Part shown: positions 47,300 through 59,477 of the stretch, in pieces | Layout: each line of letters begins with the position of its first letter | Position numbering within the stretch: the first letter of the stretch is position 1 | Assembly: GCA_025716855.1 (NCBI GenBank) | Contig: JAIXMQ010000006.1 | Span: 671,501 to 735,500, forward strand | Direction of reading: 5' to 3' | Source: Pilaira anomala | Taxonomy: Eukaryota; Mucoromycota; Mucoromycetes; Mucorales; Mucoraceae | DNA length: 64,000 nucleotides | Program-made: the position numbers and the translations under genes | The notes under the pieces: generated by a model | Database searches by the model: none | What the model was told of the DNA's origin: nothing | Seen by the model: the letters and a program-made list of their open reading frames with translations, nothing else

Positions 47300-47414
47300 T
47301 ACAAAAAAGAGAGCTATATGTTTAAATTTATTTTATAACTGACATTTTTATTTATAGATATTTGAATAACATGTAATGTTCACTATTTATTACATAAAGA
47401 AAAAAAAAATAAAA

Positions 47415-48200
47415 CTATTGTCGTTTATCATCGTATTCTTCATCTTCATCGTATGCAACATTTAATTCTTCATCAATAGCAGCGGCGACTTTAGAGTATT
47501 GCGTTTTGCCAAGAGAATGGTAATATTGAGTGAGAACAATAGCGAAGTAAAACTATGATAACGTGTTAGTATTTATAGATATACGTCATTCGTTTTTATA
47601 CTTTACGTGAGTGATTCGAATAAGACCCAAGAAAACAATGCTGACGATACCTTCTGCTCTAAAGGAATCATCATGCTGTTGAGTTTCTTCTATCTTTCCA
47701 TCTAATTCAGGTAAACTGTGGTCTGTATAAAGAAACCATTGGATCGCAAGATAAATTGTGGTAATTGTGCTGATTACAAAATCTCCCCAATAAAAGAGTG
47801 CAAATGAACGGATAAAATTGTATTTGTCCTAAATAAAGTAATTAGAAAAAATCTCTCCCATCTTAAAAAAAAAAGTTACATTATGAATGCCGTAAAGACC
47901 TGCAGCAAAGATGCCTAACGCTAAAAGTGAATAAACATGAATGCAGACCACAAGAGGTTCGCTGTAGTCTAGTGATATAAGTCCATAAAAGCCAGATAGT
48001 TTATTGATCTAATGAGGAACGAAAATGAGTTCATGTCATGAGACAAAAAGTTTAAATTTAACCTACCAAACCGATAATGGTTATAAGATAAACACCTAAG
48101 GTATAAATATTTTAGCTTATTGTATTTAATAGAAAGAGGGACTGTTGTTCACTTTTTTACCTGTCTTTATAGGCATAAAGCAACAATGAGAGAGTGTCAT
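47415..48200 (-). CDS. KEI1: Kei1-like inositol phosphorylceramide synthase regulator (DUF1753)
   Basis: Five exons on the minus strand: 48200-48161, 48095-48067, 48008-47880, 47828-47607 and 47552-47415, giving 185 aa. Short exon 2 (29 nt) is needed to join FMPIKTG to GVYLITIIGL-INKLSGFYGL, the conserved Kei1 N-terminal block. About four hydrophobic segments follow, then FYFAIVLTQYYHSLGK and an acidic cytosolic tail. In yeast Kei1 is a Golgi protein that activates and localises the Aur1 sphingolipid synthase. Convergent with RFC5 (115 bp between stops), divergent from the ankyrin gene (153 bp between starts). Confidence 0.78.
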
Positions 48201-48353
48201 ATTTAATTTCGAATAAAGCCAAAGGAAAAAGGACACTTTACTGTTTCCTTGGTAAATAATTACCTTTTTTGACTTCAAGTCACAAGACACTTAATTCGCC
48301 ATGTGTATTTTTTTAGATAAAAAACTTTTTTTTCTTTTTTTCTTATTCATCTC

Positions 48354-49601
48354 ATGTTAAAATACCAATGCCAAAAACCAGTAACAACAATAAAGGAGCA
48401 TGAAACTATCATAACGGAAAAGGAAGAAAAGCTTTGCACTTCTAATACTTGCTATCTACTTATATTACCAGTCGAGCTATTAACTCGAATATTTGTTCTT
48501 GCTCAGAATCCTTCTTTAGCTATTGTTTGTCATAAATTTTGGGAGTTGGGTCAGTCTACTACAGTAAGAGCGCACTATATGCTATATCGATATGGCTCCG
48601 AAGCTGTACTGGGGAAAATAGCCATGAATCGAAAGATTGCATCACTTCAAGTAATTGAACACTTGCTGAGATTACATAAATGTAATCCGAAAGCAGGTGG
48701 TGAGGATTGGTTATTTACACACGCTTGTGGACTAAACCAAACTGACTTGTGTAGATGTATTATTGATATTTCATTATCCATGGAATTGATAACACAAGAA
48801 AGGTCTAGACGGTTGATACAATTTTTGAACATTGCGTGTATGAAAGGCGCAATTGCCACTATTGATTTGCTAGTTAATGATTACTATGTAGATATTCATC
48901 ATGGCGAAGAAACTGCATTAAAATTAGCTTGTAAAGAAAATCAGTTGGATACAGTCAAACACTTGTATGATAAATACAGCTGTAATATTCATATACAACA
49001 AGAGAAACTCTTGAGAGATGCATGTTTCAATGGCTATAAAAATCTGGTTCAGTTTTTTATCTCACACAATGCTGATGTGCAAGCCTATAATAACGCAGCT
49101 TTACAAAATGCAACATATAAAAAGTTTCCATCGTTAGTGAAAATCCTATTAGATGCAGGCGCTGACCCAGAAGCGAATCAAAATGCATGCATTCAGCACG
49201 CAATATTAAATGGAGATATCGATAGTCTTCATTATTTGATAACAATCGGTGGGGTTAATCCAAGATATAACCATGATTGGCCATTAAGACAGGCTTGTAG
49301 AAGAGATTTTGAAGATATAGTAGAGTACTTAATAAACTATTTATTGAATCAGGGTATGGAGAATGTAGTCAATTTAGCGAACGGTATGCCTTTAGAAGAA
49401 TGTTTAAAATACGGTAAAACCAAAACAATGCGATTATTACTAGAACATGGTGCTGATCCCAATTCAAATGGTGCAATACGTGGATTAAAATACGTAATGA
49501 ATACTAAATCCAGAATCAAAAATAAGGACAAAATGATGAAATTATTGGTAGACGCTGGTTTAGATTCTGAACTTCTAACAAGCAACAGTGCGCTATCGTG
49601 A
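48354..49601 (+). CDS. F-box-like/ankyrin-repeat protein
   Basis: Intronless ORF of 415 aa, unusual in this intron-rich neighbourhood. Residues about 37-60 (LILPVELLTRIFVLAQNPSL) look like a short F-box-type helix pair. From about residue 115 there are some eight degenerate ankyrin repeats (FTHACGLNQTDLCRCII, LKLACKENQLDTVKHLY, LVKILLDAGADPEAN, MRLLLEHGADPNSN). Such fungal proteins may act as SCF adaptors or as protein scaffolds, but the role here is unknown. The start was taken at the first Met; no better one is evident. Family of this type is often expanded in Mucoromycota. Confidence 0.82.
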   Translation: MLKYQCQKPVTTIKEHETIITEKEEKLCTSNTCYLLILPVELLTRIFVLAQNPSLAIVCHKFWELGQSTTVRAHYMLYRYGSEAVLGKIAMNRKIASLQVIEHLLRLHKCNPKAGGEDWLFTHACGLNQTDLCRCIIDISLSMELITQERSRRLIQFLNIACMKGAIATIDLLVNDYYVDIHHGEETALKLACKENQLDTVKHLYDKYSCNIHIQQEKLLRDACFNGYKNLVQFFISHNADVQAYNNAALQNATYKKFPSLVKILLDAGADPEANQNACIQHAILNGDIDSLHYLITIGGVNPRYNHDWPLRQACRRDFEDIVEYLINYLLNQGMENVVNLANGMPLEECLKYGKTKTMRLLLEHGADPNSNGAIRGLKYVMNTKSRIKNKDKMMKLLVDAGLDSELLTSNSALS

Positions 49602-49846
49602 ACAAAACATAAAATATACCCAAACCCCTATATACACACCTTCTCTCTTGATTTTCTTTTTGTGCACATAAAAAAGTATTTTTAGACTAAAAATATAAGC
49701 ATTTCAGATCAAGTGAACAAAGAAAATTTGATTTATTAGTTTAAAAACTAATCGAGCTTAGCCGAACTTCGTTTAAAGTAGAAGCTCCCGTTTTTTTCTA
49801 TCGACTTTTATTTTGTTTACTTTTTTATTTATTTTTTTAAATCGTA

Positions 49847-52800
49847 ATGTTCAGCTACCTAGTCATTGCTTTAGTTTTTATTTTTAAATGTTCAATAACG
49901 AACGCTTGTGGAATGTAAGAAGCTAGAGAGACACAAGCTGAGATACTTTTTATACTAATCAAAATATACTTTATTAGTGCCGTACATAATGAAATAACTC
50001 ATAGGTCCTTGGAAAATTTCATTCCTAAATCTTCTATTGAGCAAAAGTATAAAGATGATATTTTGCACTCACCCGGCTTCGCCCAAGCGGGATCATTTTT
50101 TCCAGACTGGTAAAAATAAATAGATTTAAAGGACCTCGATTACATTATTAACTTTTTCTGTGCTTAAAAGGGGATATCAATGTCTCGGATACAATCAACA
50201 ATCAGAAGATGGTACTCACATTCAAATAAGAAAAAGAAAAAGAAAAACAAATATACTAATATCACTAGAAATCAAATAGCTCATTGGCCGACCTTTATAA
50301 AAACAGCCGTAAATTATATCCGCGAAGTTTATCCTGTATCTCGATTTCATCAAGATGAACATGTCAAGGTACAGAAAAAAAGTAATAAACATTGAAAACA
50401 CTATGAATGATAATTTCTATATATGTAGGGTCTAATCAGTTTTGTGTTTGCTATCATGTCTCATGGTATGGCCGATGTCAAATGGCATAGCTTAGCAGGT
50501 CTAACAGATTATTTTATTGTTGCCATGGCAAATTCTGATTTCCATGGTGATACAAACGATGCACATCTCGCAGCGGATGCTGGTGCTGAATTTACCTTAC
50601 GACATTCAAACACCTTATCTTATTTAAATGAAACATGGCAAGTACCTGTAAAGGATATGGTCGAGATTTATGAACGCCTTTATTCGTCTGATAAAGTTGA
50701 GAAAAAGAAAGTACCTGTTGCATCGCATTTAAAATATTGTATGGCTACAGCGTTTGCAGCTTCTAAAATTGATGTAGAATTTGGTAAATTAATGTTTGGT
50801 TATTATGGGTCAAAAAGTCCATTTTTAACAGAAGAAATGTATGATTATTACAAGGGAGGTACGGTAAAACAAAAAGAGAAAAAAAAGAAGCCCATTTTTT
50901 ACTGACTATCAATGTTTAAAAGGAATTGAGGATATGACTGGTAGTGTAACCGATTGTTATCCTGAATTAGTGGATGCATTTGAGCATGGATCTATCCACA
51001 CCTCACCCGATACTCTATGTGCAAACTATTTTTATACTTCCTTTTCAAAATCATCTCAATGCAAACAAAATCGTATAGAAATCCCCAATTCACCTTCTCT
51101 CCGTGCACAGCAATTGATATATGAGGACTATAATCCTGTAACAGGTGTGCTTACCTTGACCGCTGATACATATTCACATAAACAAAGAGATCGTCATGAT
51201 GATACCACATTGTTACCTATTGTTCAATCGCAAACACCAGAAAGTCATGAGGTGACAATGAGCGTGCGACTCCGACTTCAGTTACCGCAACAACAAGAAA
51301 AAACTAATATTAAGAGCAAAAAGTGTATCTCAGTAGGCGGTGAAGATGATATAACGCTCATCTTGCCAATATCTTCTGCTTCTCTAGGTCACGAGCTTAC
51401 TTCTGGTGATTTTGATGGAAGCGGGAAATTAGATATGGCAGTTTCTGCTCCATATCATTTACATCCTATCTCACAAGAAAGGACAGGAGCCGTATTTATA
51501 TTAAATACTACAGTCATGACAAAAAAAATTTCGGAATCAAACGATATTAGAGAATTATCAACTTCTACTTTGCAAGGATCTTCTGCTCACGGTAGGTTCG
51601 GTTGGTCTATGGCTACAGTAGATCTCAATAGGGATGGTATTGACGATTTAGCTATTGCAACACCGTTTGGTACAAACAGTGGGACCATTGAACTGTATTT
51701 GGGTCGACTTCATTTAGGACTTTCAGACAAACCTGGTGTTCGTATTCAGCTGCAATCCCAACCATTTATTCCCACCGTCTTGACTGCAATTGATATGGAT
51801 CAAGACGGTTATAAAGACCTAGTCATCGGTTGCCCACTTTGTCCTGCAATGAATGAGCCGCAGGTAAAATACTGTAATTAATACTATGATTTTGTTATCT
51901 AATATATTAGTTATTTTAGGCTGGTATTGTTTATGTCTTTAAGAGTCACCACATTCGTGCAACACAGACAGAACCTGAAATTATCACACAACCTGACATC
52001 AGAATTGAGAATCCAAATTTAAATACAAGCTCTTACGATCACTTTGGTGAATCTATTTTAATCGTTAAGGATACGGTACTCATTGGCTGCCCTGGTTACT
52101 CTATAGGAACAAAACAGAGAGTAGGTAGAGTATATGCCTTTGATATACAAACACATAAATTGAAATGGATGATCACTGGTACAGAAGAATTTCAACAGTA
52201 TGGAAAGTAAGATTATATCTGTTTTTAGTTACTTCTGACATTTAAAAGACGAATTATTAGTTTAAAAAAAGAAAACTAAAAATGACTTATTTACCGCTTA
52301 TAGAGTACTTGCAACCGATAATAATGAAATAATAGCTGTCTCTAGTCCATCTGAGGTAAAGTATTATTATAGCTATAAAAAAAAAGACCCCAAAACTATT
52401 GAATTAACTCGTCATAATTAGAGAAATATCATAGGACTACAGAAATATTGGCAAGGAGGCAGCGTTCGAATTTATGACTGGAATAAGTTAAACAATAACA
52501 ATGAGGTTGTACGGGATATCAAAATGGAGGATGGTATGATCAATGTTATTAAAGGTCGTACAAGTGCAGGTCATCTGGGAAAATCATTATCAGTCTTCAG
52601 AAAAAATGGAGAAATTGGGATTTGGGTAGGTGAACCCATGAGTGAACAAGGTATTATTATAATCTAGCTCAACTTTTAATAATGATCTAAGCAATATATA
52701 CTCAATACTTTTCAGAAAATGGTAGAGTTTATCGCTGGATGATAAAAACTAATGAGATCGAATGTATAAGAAATCAAGTTATCTTAGTAAGTGTAGTGAA

Positions 52801-52965
52801 GTCATATTTTGCACTGAGCTGGTATCTGGCTTTTTCGTGCCTGAAGGGATGGGACTGACAAAGGAAATGAAAATTCAATAGGCACGGTTTGGGTCTCAGA
52901 TCGGGCCATTAGGTACTGATGCCATTTGTATCACCTCGCAGAGATATGGTCAAAACGCACGGTAG
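49847..52965 (+). CDS. Secreted GPI-specific phospholipase D-like protein
   Basis: At least 11 exons: 49847-49914, 49978-50109, 50171-50211, 50280-50368, 50429-50858, 50923-51863, 51920-52206, 52304-52355, 52422-52650, 52716-52786 and 52882-52965, giving 807 aa (human GPLD1 840). Signal peptide MFSYLVIALVFIFKCSITNA precedes CGIAVHNEITHRS, the start of the zinc-dependent phospholipase-C-like domain. Further blocks are GSFFPDWGYQCLGY, AHWPTFIKTAVNYI, FAIMSHGMADVKWHSL and the DAHLAADAGAEF metal region. The C-terminal half has integrin-like FG-GAP repeats with calcium-type loops (FDGSGKLDMAV, VDLNRDGIDDLAI, MDQDGYKDLVIG). It could cleave GPI anchors at the cell surface. The extreme C-terminus is uncertain: the frame stops at 52965, but GAVTFLSKGG lies downstream one base out of frame. 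Confidence 0.85.
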
Positions 52966-53291
52966 GGTGTACAAGCCAAAAAAAAATCCACACATAAACA
53001 TGTGTGTATATTTATTGTTACTGATAATAATGATGTAGTTATTCAGGCGCTGTCACTTTTCTTTCTAAAGGAGGCTAAAGTTTTAAGGAACTCAGCTTAG
53101 AATTAAGGGTAATGAATTGAAAAGTTAATGGGTAGCATATCTGATGAACTACATGTTATTTTTTACATTATTATTTTGTTTCTCTCTTGCAGTGTATAAT
53201 AAATTTGATGTCAAATAACATACGTCTAAACCTGTTGCTGGGAAATGTGAAACAATTATTACTTTCCCGATTGTATTCGAAAAAAACCTGG

Positions 53292-53293
<2 letters not shown>

Positions 53294-53332
<39 letters not shown>
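53294..53332. repeat. 39-nt poly-T tract
   Basis: Uninterrupted T run between the phospholipase D-like gene and the zinc-finger gene; a second T-rich run (53450-53469) lies just before the latter's start and may be part of its leader. Other long T tracts are at 22367-22402 and 56514-56547. Confidence 0.8.
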
Positions 53333-53334
<2 letters not shown>

Positions 53335-53511
53335 CCTGGACTAATTGCATATGACGGTGTGTCATAGAAAAAAAAACCCAGATTATAAATAAAATAAATA
53401 CAAGTATTTTTTTTTTTCTAATTTATAACGCCTCTTTCTCTCTTCTGAATTTTTTTTTTTTTTTTTTTTGTCATCTTTTTTTATTTTTGTCTTTTTAGTA
53501 AATATATCACT

Positions 53512-54759
53512 ATGCCACAAAAGAAAAGACAAGTTAGACGAAGATCCGAGCCCAAAATTTTCCGCTGTACAGGGTTCGGCGACTGTGACATGGTCTTCAC
53601 CCGTAGTGAACATTTGGCTAGACATGCACGAAAACATACTGGAGAGGTACATATTTTTTTTTACTTACTAATTATTAAATTCATCATCAATACTAACTAA
53701 ATATTATCTACAAAGAAACCTTTTCGCTGTGTTGTACCTAATTGTGATCGTATGTTTAGTCGGTTTGATAACATGATGCAACATACTCATACACATAGCC
53801 GTGCAAAAAAGAAGGATTCGTCTGATTTATCGGACGGCGTTTTATCTCCTAGGTCTGTACCTGATGATAATTTAACTATACATGTCCCTTCCATGTCCAA
53901 TTCATCACATCATTTGTCTTATGCCGAAAATCAGAAACTTAATTTAGATCGACAAAAGGTCTTGCCTTACTCTTATGACCAACAACCTTTCATGTATTAC
54001 CCTCAAAACTACTACCAACCCTTGTGTCCTCCTTCTCCAGCATTTGATGAGGAGCATACAAAGTATCAATCTCCTTGTTACGCATATCCACAAGCTCAGC
54101 CAACATGGAACTCGTATTTTGCACCTATCAATTCAACTGTACCTCATCACTCTTCCATGACTGCTCCTATTCCATCTACACCGGTCTCTTCATGCTCCTC
54201 TGAGTCTGGATCATCCTATCAGCCACTGCGACCCACTCTCAGTTCTGTATCACCAGCTGCGGACTATTGTCGCAAGAACTCTATTCATAGTGAAACCACA
54301 CATAAAAGGCGATTATCCCATGTAGAACTATTGGCGCCAATTCAAGAATTGGGAAGCCATTATTATAATTCACTCGTCTCAACTCATACGATTAGAGAAG
54401 ATGAGAGCACTTTTAGTTCTGATGACGATAATGATGAAGATTATGACGAAAAGCAAATGTCACCTATAGACACCGACACCGTATCTACTAACAAAACGAA
54501 TGAAACCCGCTTGAAATCTGCCGTAGGTGTGGATATCACAGAGGATGAATATGAAGCACTACAAGGATTTAGTAAATTCTGTATGGAGCCTATTGTAATG
54601 AAAGAAACTTCTATCGCGCCCATTCAATTACCTCCTTTACGCAAGTCCAATTCCCGCACTTCCCTTTTATCATCTGACGTGAATTTTCCTTCAGGAGTTT
54701 ATGATTTTCGTCAACAATCCTACACAGTGCCAGAGTCATTTCAAAGAGGTGCTATTTAA
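53512..54759 (+). CDS. C2H2 zinc-finger transcription factor
   Basis: Two exons, 53512-53646 and 53716-54759, give 392 aa. Two tandem C2H2 fingers occupy residues about 17-75: [22 protein letters not shown] (split here as FRCTGFGDC and [14 protein letters not shown]) and, after the TGEKPF linker formed at the junction, [22 protein letters not shown]-type recognition helices and the Arg-rich N-terminus resemble the fungal Msn2/4-Com2 group, suggesting binding to a CCCCT-like site. The remaining about 315 residues are Ser/Pro/Tyr-rich and acidic, typical of an activation region. The regulon cannot be inferred. Confidence 0.85.
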
Positions 54760-56512
54760 ACCATGAAAATAGAAGATTTTCATTGAGAATATCCACTATT
54801 GAAACCAACCCACTTTTCTTATACAATATAGCGTATAATCGTATGAAAGGAAAAAAAAGTACACTCATATTCACATTCATAAATTCATTTATAATATATT
54901 TCTCATTTTACTTTCACCTTTCTCTATTCCCCCTTTCCTTTATTTTCTTGTAAACATATTGTAATATTTGTAATAAATAATATATAAACATTGTAAAAAA
55001 ATTATTCGTGTTTGTTTTGAAACCCAAAATAACACTGTATCGTGTAACATTTCTCCAGATCTTTATCGTGCCTGATTTTCTATCGAAAACACTGTATAGA
55101 AGAAAAACGGCGTCTTGAGTATATCTTGATATACCCTTCTTGACATTGAACTATACCGTTTCGGCATTGTTTGTTACTTTATGGCGCACACATAGTGCCT
55201 CTTATTATAAAAGTATAAGCTTGCTAACAATTTATATTAGCCGAGTCATTAAGTTGAAGAGTATTCTATATTGTTCTTATTATGATGCTATTCTGACATA
55301 GTTGATTTTTGTTCAGGGCATTTTTAAGCTGAGTTCAGAACTTTGTTTCAAAGGACCATTGTGGAATAAAGTATGAATGCAATTGATAAACAACATAAGG
55401 AATCATATGGCAATATGATAATTGGTTTAAAAAAAATAAGTCAAAATGAATAACTAGTCGATTTTTTTTAGAGATATAGATTATACTTGAGGAACCATGT
55501 AATACTTAAATAAAAATACAGTCAAACAATAAAACAGAAACAAAAAAACTCGGCATTTAGGAGTAATATATGCGCCTCTGGTCTTAGAATACTAGACTCA
55601 TAATTAAAAAGGTTCTTCAACGTTAAGTATTTACAAACGTGAATTAAGACAGAAAACAGTTTACTAGAAATTATTTACTTTGAAACGACGCAGTAATTGA
55701 TTGACTCTAGGTTTCGTACTTTATGTCTCCCTTTTTTTTTGAAGTGACGAAATATAAAATTTATATGTACTTGAAGAAATAAAAGGCATATAACGTCATA
55801 GAAGGAAAATAATTAAGATAAATTAATTTAGATTGACTAAAACTTTTAAAAAGTATATCATGTTGAAGATTAAGAATATCATACTATGTATGAGAAAAGG
55901 ATCTACCTGTATAACTTCAACTTGATATTTCATTTACTGGAACCCATTGAATTTAATAGTACAATCATCTGTAATCATATCTGCATAGTGTTGCTTCATA
56001 CACTCATGAATAGATATATATAATATGGTAACCGACTTGACTTCTCAGAGCATAAATTCAAAGAGTAATGAAAAAAGATAAAAAAAAAGAGGGGGTGTCA
56101 AGAGGCTTAGTTTCACATAAGGTAAAAGTGATTTAAACTCTTTATTCAATCAAGAGTTTAATTAACTCTTTAGCCACACTCTCTTTAAATAAAACAAAGA
56201 AAGATGAACGTATCAATGAAAATTTATACAGGTCTCTAAAGGCTATATACAGCTTCTTTATGATATTTGAATAATAACTTGTATCTGTACACTTATATGC
56301 ATTTGACTGATACTTTTTCTTTATAACTTCTTTAATTCATCATTCATAACTCTTTTTTTCTAGTGTAGAGACAGAAATGGGTCAAGTCTCTTCAACTTAA
56401 AGAGTGATGATCTAAACAAGAATAGGATTTTCTCTACATATTTTGATAATCTTTACTGACGCCAAATGGACGAGTAAATTAATCACAGCCATGGCATGGT
56501 TACATACAAATT

Positions 56513-56549
<37 letters not shown>

Positions 56550-58054
56550 ATAATTTTTTATCATTTTTAACAAGCGAACATCTCAAAAGTAACAAACAGG
56601 CTTTTACATGAATCAAACTTGTATTAACAGTCAATAAAGGCTTAGCAATAACAACAATTACATCACTTTTGTTTACCATGACTATGAAAAAAAATTTTTT
56701 TTTGTCTATTTAACCATGAAAAAAAAAAAAGGATTTTATGCTTCTCTTTATTTTTTTTTTTTTTTGGTTCAAGCGCTTTCAAGAGTTTTAAAAGGTATGT
56801 CAATCTTATTTTATTTATCCAATCAACTAAATCTAATCAACTCTTCTCGTCACTGCATTAGCATTTCTGGTTCTGGTTCTGGTTCTTGGTCTTGGTTGTG
56901 GTCTTGGTCTTCAGGTACGTGAAATATTTAGTTTGTTATCAGAAGCTACTTTAAGTAGTTTGGTGCACACCTTTGTTAGATAGTGTATTGTCAACCGAGC
57001 ACAAGTAGACTTTACCTCCTACTTTCAAAGCCGACTTTTGGGACCAGATGTGTTTCCGCCTTCTCGTGGCTGTTGTCCTGTTAGTATCATTGTAGTGATA
57101 AATTTTACTACTTTGAGAACCAAGAGAAACACTTTTTTTTTTAATTAAATAAATAAATAAAACTTCTTGATCATTCTTCTTACTCGTCTAAATCTATCTT
57201 TTTAAATTGAATAATCTTTTTTTTTTTTTTTTTGATATGTCAAAATACGATTAACTTGTTAAAGAGTAAAAAAGAAAAACTACAACATCATGCTACCTAT
57301 CTATGTATTTACTGTAGTTAACTCAGATTAATATATATAAAAAATAGTGTCGTGCTTTTCAGAAAAAAAAATAGAAATCCTGTTATTTCTTTATTCAACA
57401 TCTGTACATAAGCACCTGATGATAGAGATAGGTGAACTGTTTAAAACTCTATACTTTATTCGAAAAATGAAGATAATAAAAACGGATGATGCGATGATAT
57501 TTAACTATCTCCTTTTAATTGAAATCGGAATTGATTTTATCACATTATTGTTCGCATTTGCTATGTAAGGGTTTAAAGTAATTTCATGTTTACATATTTC
57601 ATCGTCCAATTCTTTGTTTTCGATTAATATATATATATATATATATTTTTGATTCATCAAACAATTTCAGTATATTATGCATGATCTCTTTTATTTTCTC
57701 GCTTTAATATCTTCAAATGTATAGCTTAAAAGTTCAATCAAATAAAAGACAGGGTTTTATTAACTACTACAGGATATGGTAACCCTTTTATACTCTTCTA
57801 CTACTGTGACCAGTATAATAATATCATTGTAACACCTTATACGTGTTACTCATATTCATGTTAATCTTTATGAGCGATGTAACACCCGCCTTTACATTTT
57901 GAATCAGTTTATATACTATTCCTTCTTCAATCGTGGCTGTTTTCTGGTATTTTATAACTTGAATAACAATATCATAAAATAGCTTTGAAGCTATTATTCC
58001 GTCAGAATATTCGTCATTTTGGCCTTCAAAGTTACAGTATGTCCATATGGTATA
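54760..58054. other. 3.3-kb gene-poor stretch
   Basis: The first about 250 bp are the zinc-finger gene's 3' region with polyadenylation-like AATAAA. The rest has no supported gene. It holds a 10-bp inverted repeat with a 9-nt loop at 56133-56161, a poly-T at 56514-56547 and the microsatellite at 56866-56911. Confidence 0.55.
56866..56911 (+). repeat. TGGTTC/TTGGTC microsatellite
   Basis: About eight imperfect 6-bp units of TTCTGG type changing to TCTTGG. It would read Ser-Gly/Ser-Trp repeats in one frame, but the ORF around it is not otherwise protein-like. Confidence 0.7.
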
Positions 58055-59343
58055 TAAGGCTGCATCTCATATGATCATTGGTAAAATAAGTGGAATAATG
58101 ATGAAGTTGCCTCCATTGGTAAAGGATATTGAACGGATAAAATTTCTTGAGCGGATTCGTCTTCTGCCAATTCTTTCACATCATACCATGCTGTTTCTTC
58201 AAAATATAATTCAATCATACCAGCATTTTCTTTGCTCAATACAAAGCTTGAAGTAGTCGGCCCTACCTCTGAAAGAAGCTCTTTGTCGATTCTTGTGCTC
58301 GAAGTTACTAATCACTAAAAATTTCGTTCCCCAGCAGCAATTTTACACCATCTGAATTTCTTTACTGTTGTTAAACAAAGGTTTTTGTATCTAGTGTCAT
58401 TTGGTGGTATAGAATTAGTTGGAAGCATATATTTTTTCATGTTAAATCTTTCATGATGGATGTCTGCAGCTCTAAAACGTTCATAAACTTCAATCGTGCT
58501 AATAAGGAGTGTTTTACCGGTCATTCTATTAACTAATATAGTCCCTGAAAGAACACGGGAGTAGAAAAAGCGCATTTAAGGACGAAAATCTCAGTCGCTG
58601 TTCATTAACCCTCATGTGTCAAAATATTTCTTTCCTTTAAATATTCCTGCATATAACTATTTGATATGATATTTTGAAGGCTAAGACTTCCTAAAATTTG
58701 ATTATTATTGCTGCTTTCTTCCAAACACTCGTATCTTCTTTTGATTGGTGGTAAACAATGTTGGATTTTTAGTGGTCATTTCATTACTATAATGTTACTC
58801 ATGATGTCTTTATGAGCTAGTGGGTTTTCTTCTTTATTGTTTGAATCGACAAGTGTAAAAAGCTTCAAAGCTAAAGCTTTAATTATTTTTAATGATGACT
58901 CTTGCTCATGGTGGCTTCGGTATACTAGCCCATTAGCATGTAAGAAGGTAGCGTTATATAGTTATCTTGTAGACTGTCTTGAATGTTCCTGAGACCGTTT
59001 TTCAGGTCTAGGATGTTCAATAAGGTTAATTTCATCATCTTCTTGAGTTTTTGGGAGTTCAATACTTACGTTTGTAGTTTTATCTTGTCTTGTACTTCTG
59101 ATTGTCTAACCTAAAGAAATGTTGCATTATTTCCTTCACCAGAACTCATTATCTCAATTCGGATAATTATGAGGTTTCTATCGATAGAGCGAACGATGAG
59201 AGACTCTAATTGTTCTTCGATAAATTGAATGTTAAGAGTTGATGTATCCTTACGAGTGGGGGCATTCAAATAAGCATGTAATAGCTCGAATTGAATTGGC
59301 GTAAATTCAGCGTCAATGGGCTTATTTCTGCTGAAGTATTTTT
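58055..59343 (-). pseudogene. Unrecognised multi-exon coding region, possibly decayed
   Basis: Successive minus-strand stretches read like one protein. 59343-59111 gives RNKPIDAEFTPIQFELL, LNAPTRKDTSTLNIQF and ends at a stop. About 59070-58961 gives ELPKTQEDDEINLIEHPRP. About 58905-58795 gives LKIIKALALKLFTLVDSNN. 58575-58315 is open for 86 codons (FRAADIHHERFNMKKYML, RYKNLCLTTVKKFRW). 58308-58055 gives TSSTRIDKELLSEVGP and YFEETAWYDVKELAED. The last two can be joined by a 39-nt GT-AG intron ending at 58308. The earlier patches need introns that I could not fix, so the region is either a real gene with several short introns or a decaying one. No family recognised. Confidence 0.4.
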
Positions 59344-59360
59344 ATATCACGACCGAGCTG

Positions 59361-59477
59361 GTGGGTCTAAGCAGTGAGTCTAAGCGGTGAGTCCAAGCAG
59401 TGAGTCTAAGCAGTGAGTCTGAGCAGTGAATCTGAGTGTTGAGAATAAGCAGCGGGCTTAAGCAGCTGGCCTAAGCG
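59361..59477. repeat. 13-bp minisatellite, nine copies
   Basis: Nine head-to-tail units of 13 bp with consensus GTGAGTCTAAGCA; copies 2-5 differ by one or two bases and copies 6-9 are more diverged. The unit is not a multiple of three, and no ORF runs through. It lies just upstream of the coding region at 58055-59343. Confidence 0.85.

Noticed and set aside
56716..56922. 68-codon ORF with SGSGSGSWSW tail
   Set aside because: Made of poly-Lys, poly-Phe and a microsatellite; no real protein signal.
59361..59477. CRISPR-like array
   Set aside because: Units are 13 bp with no spacers; this is a simple minisatellite in a fungal genome.
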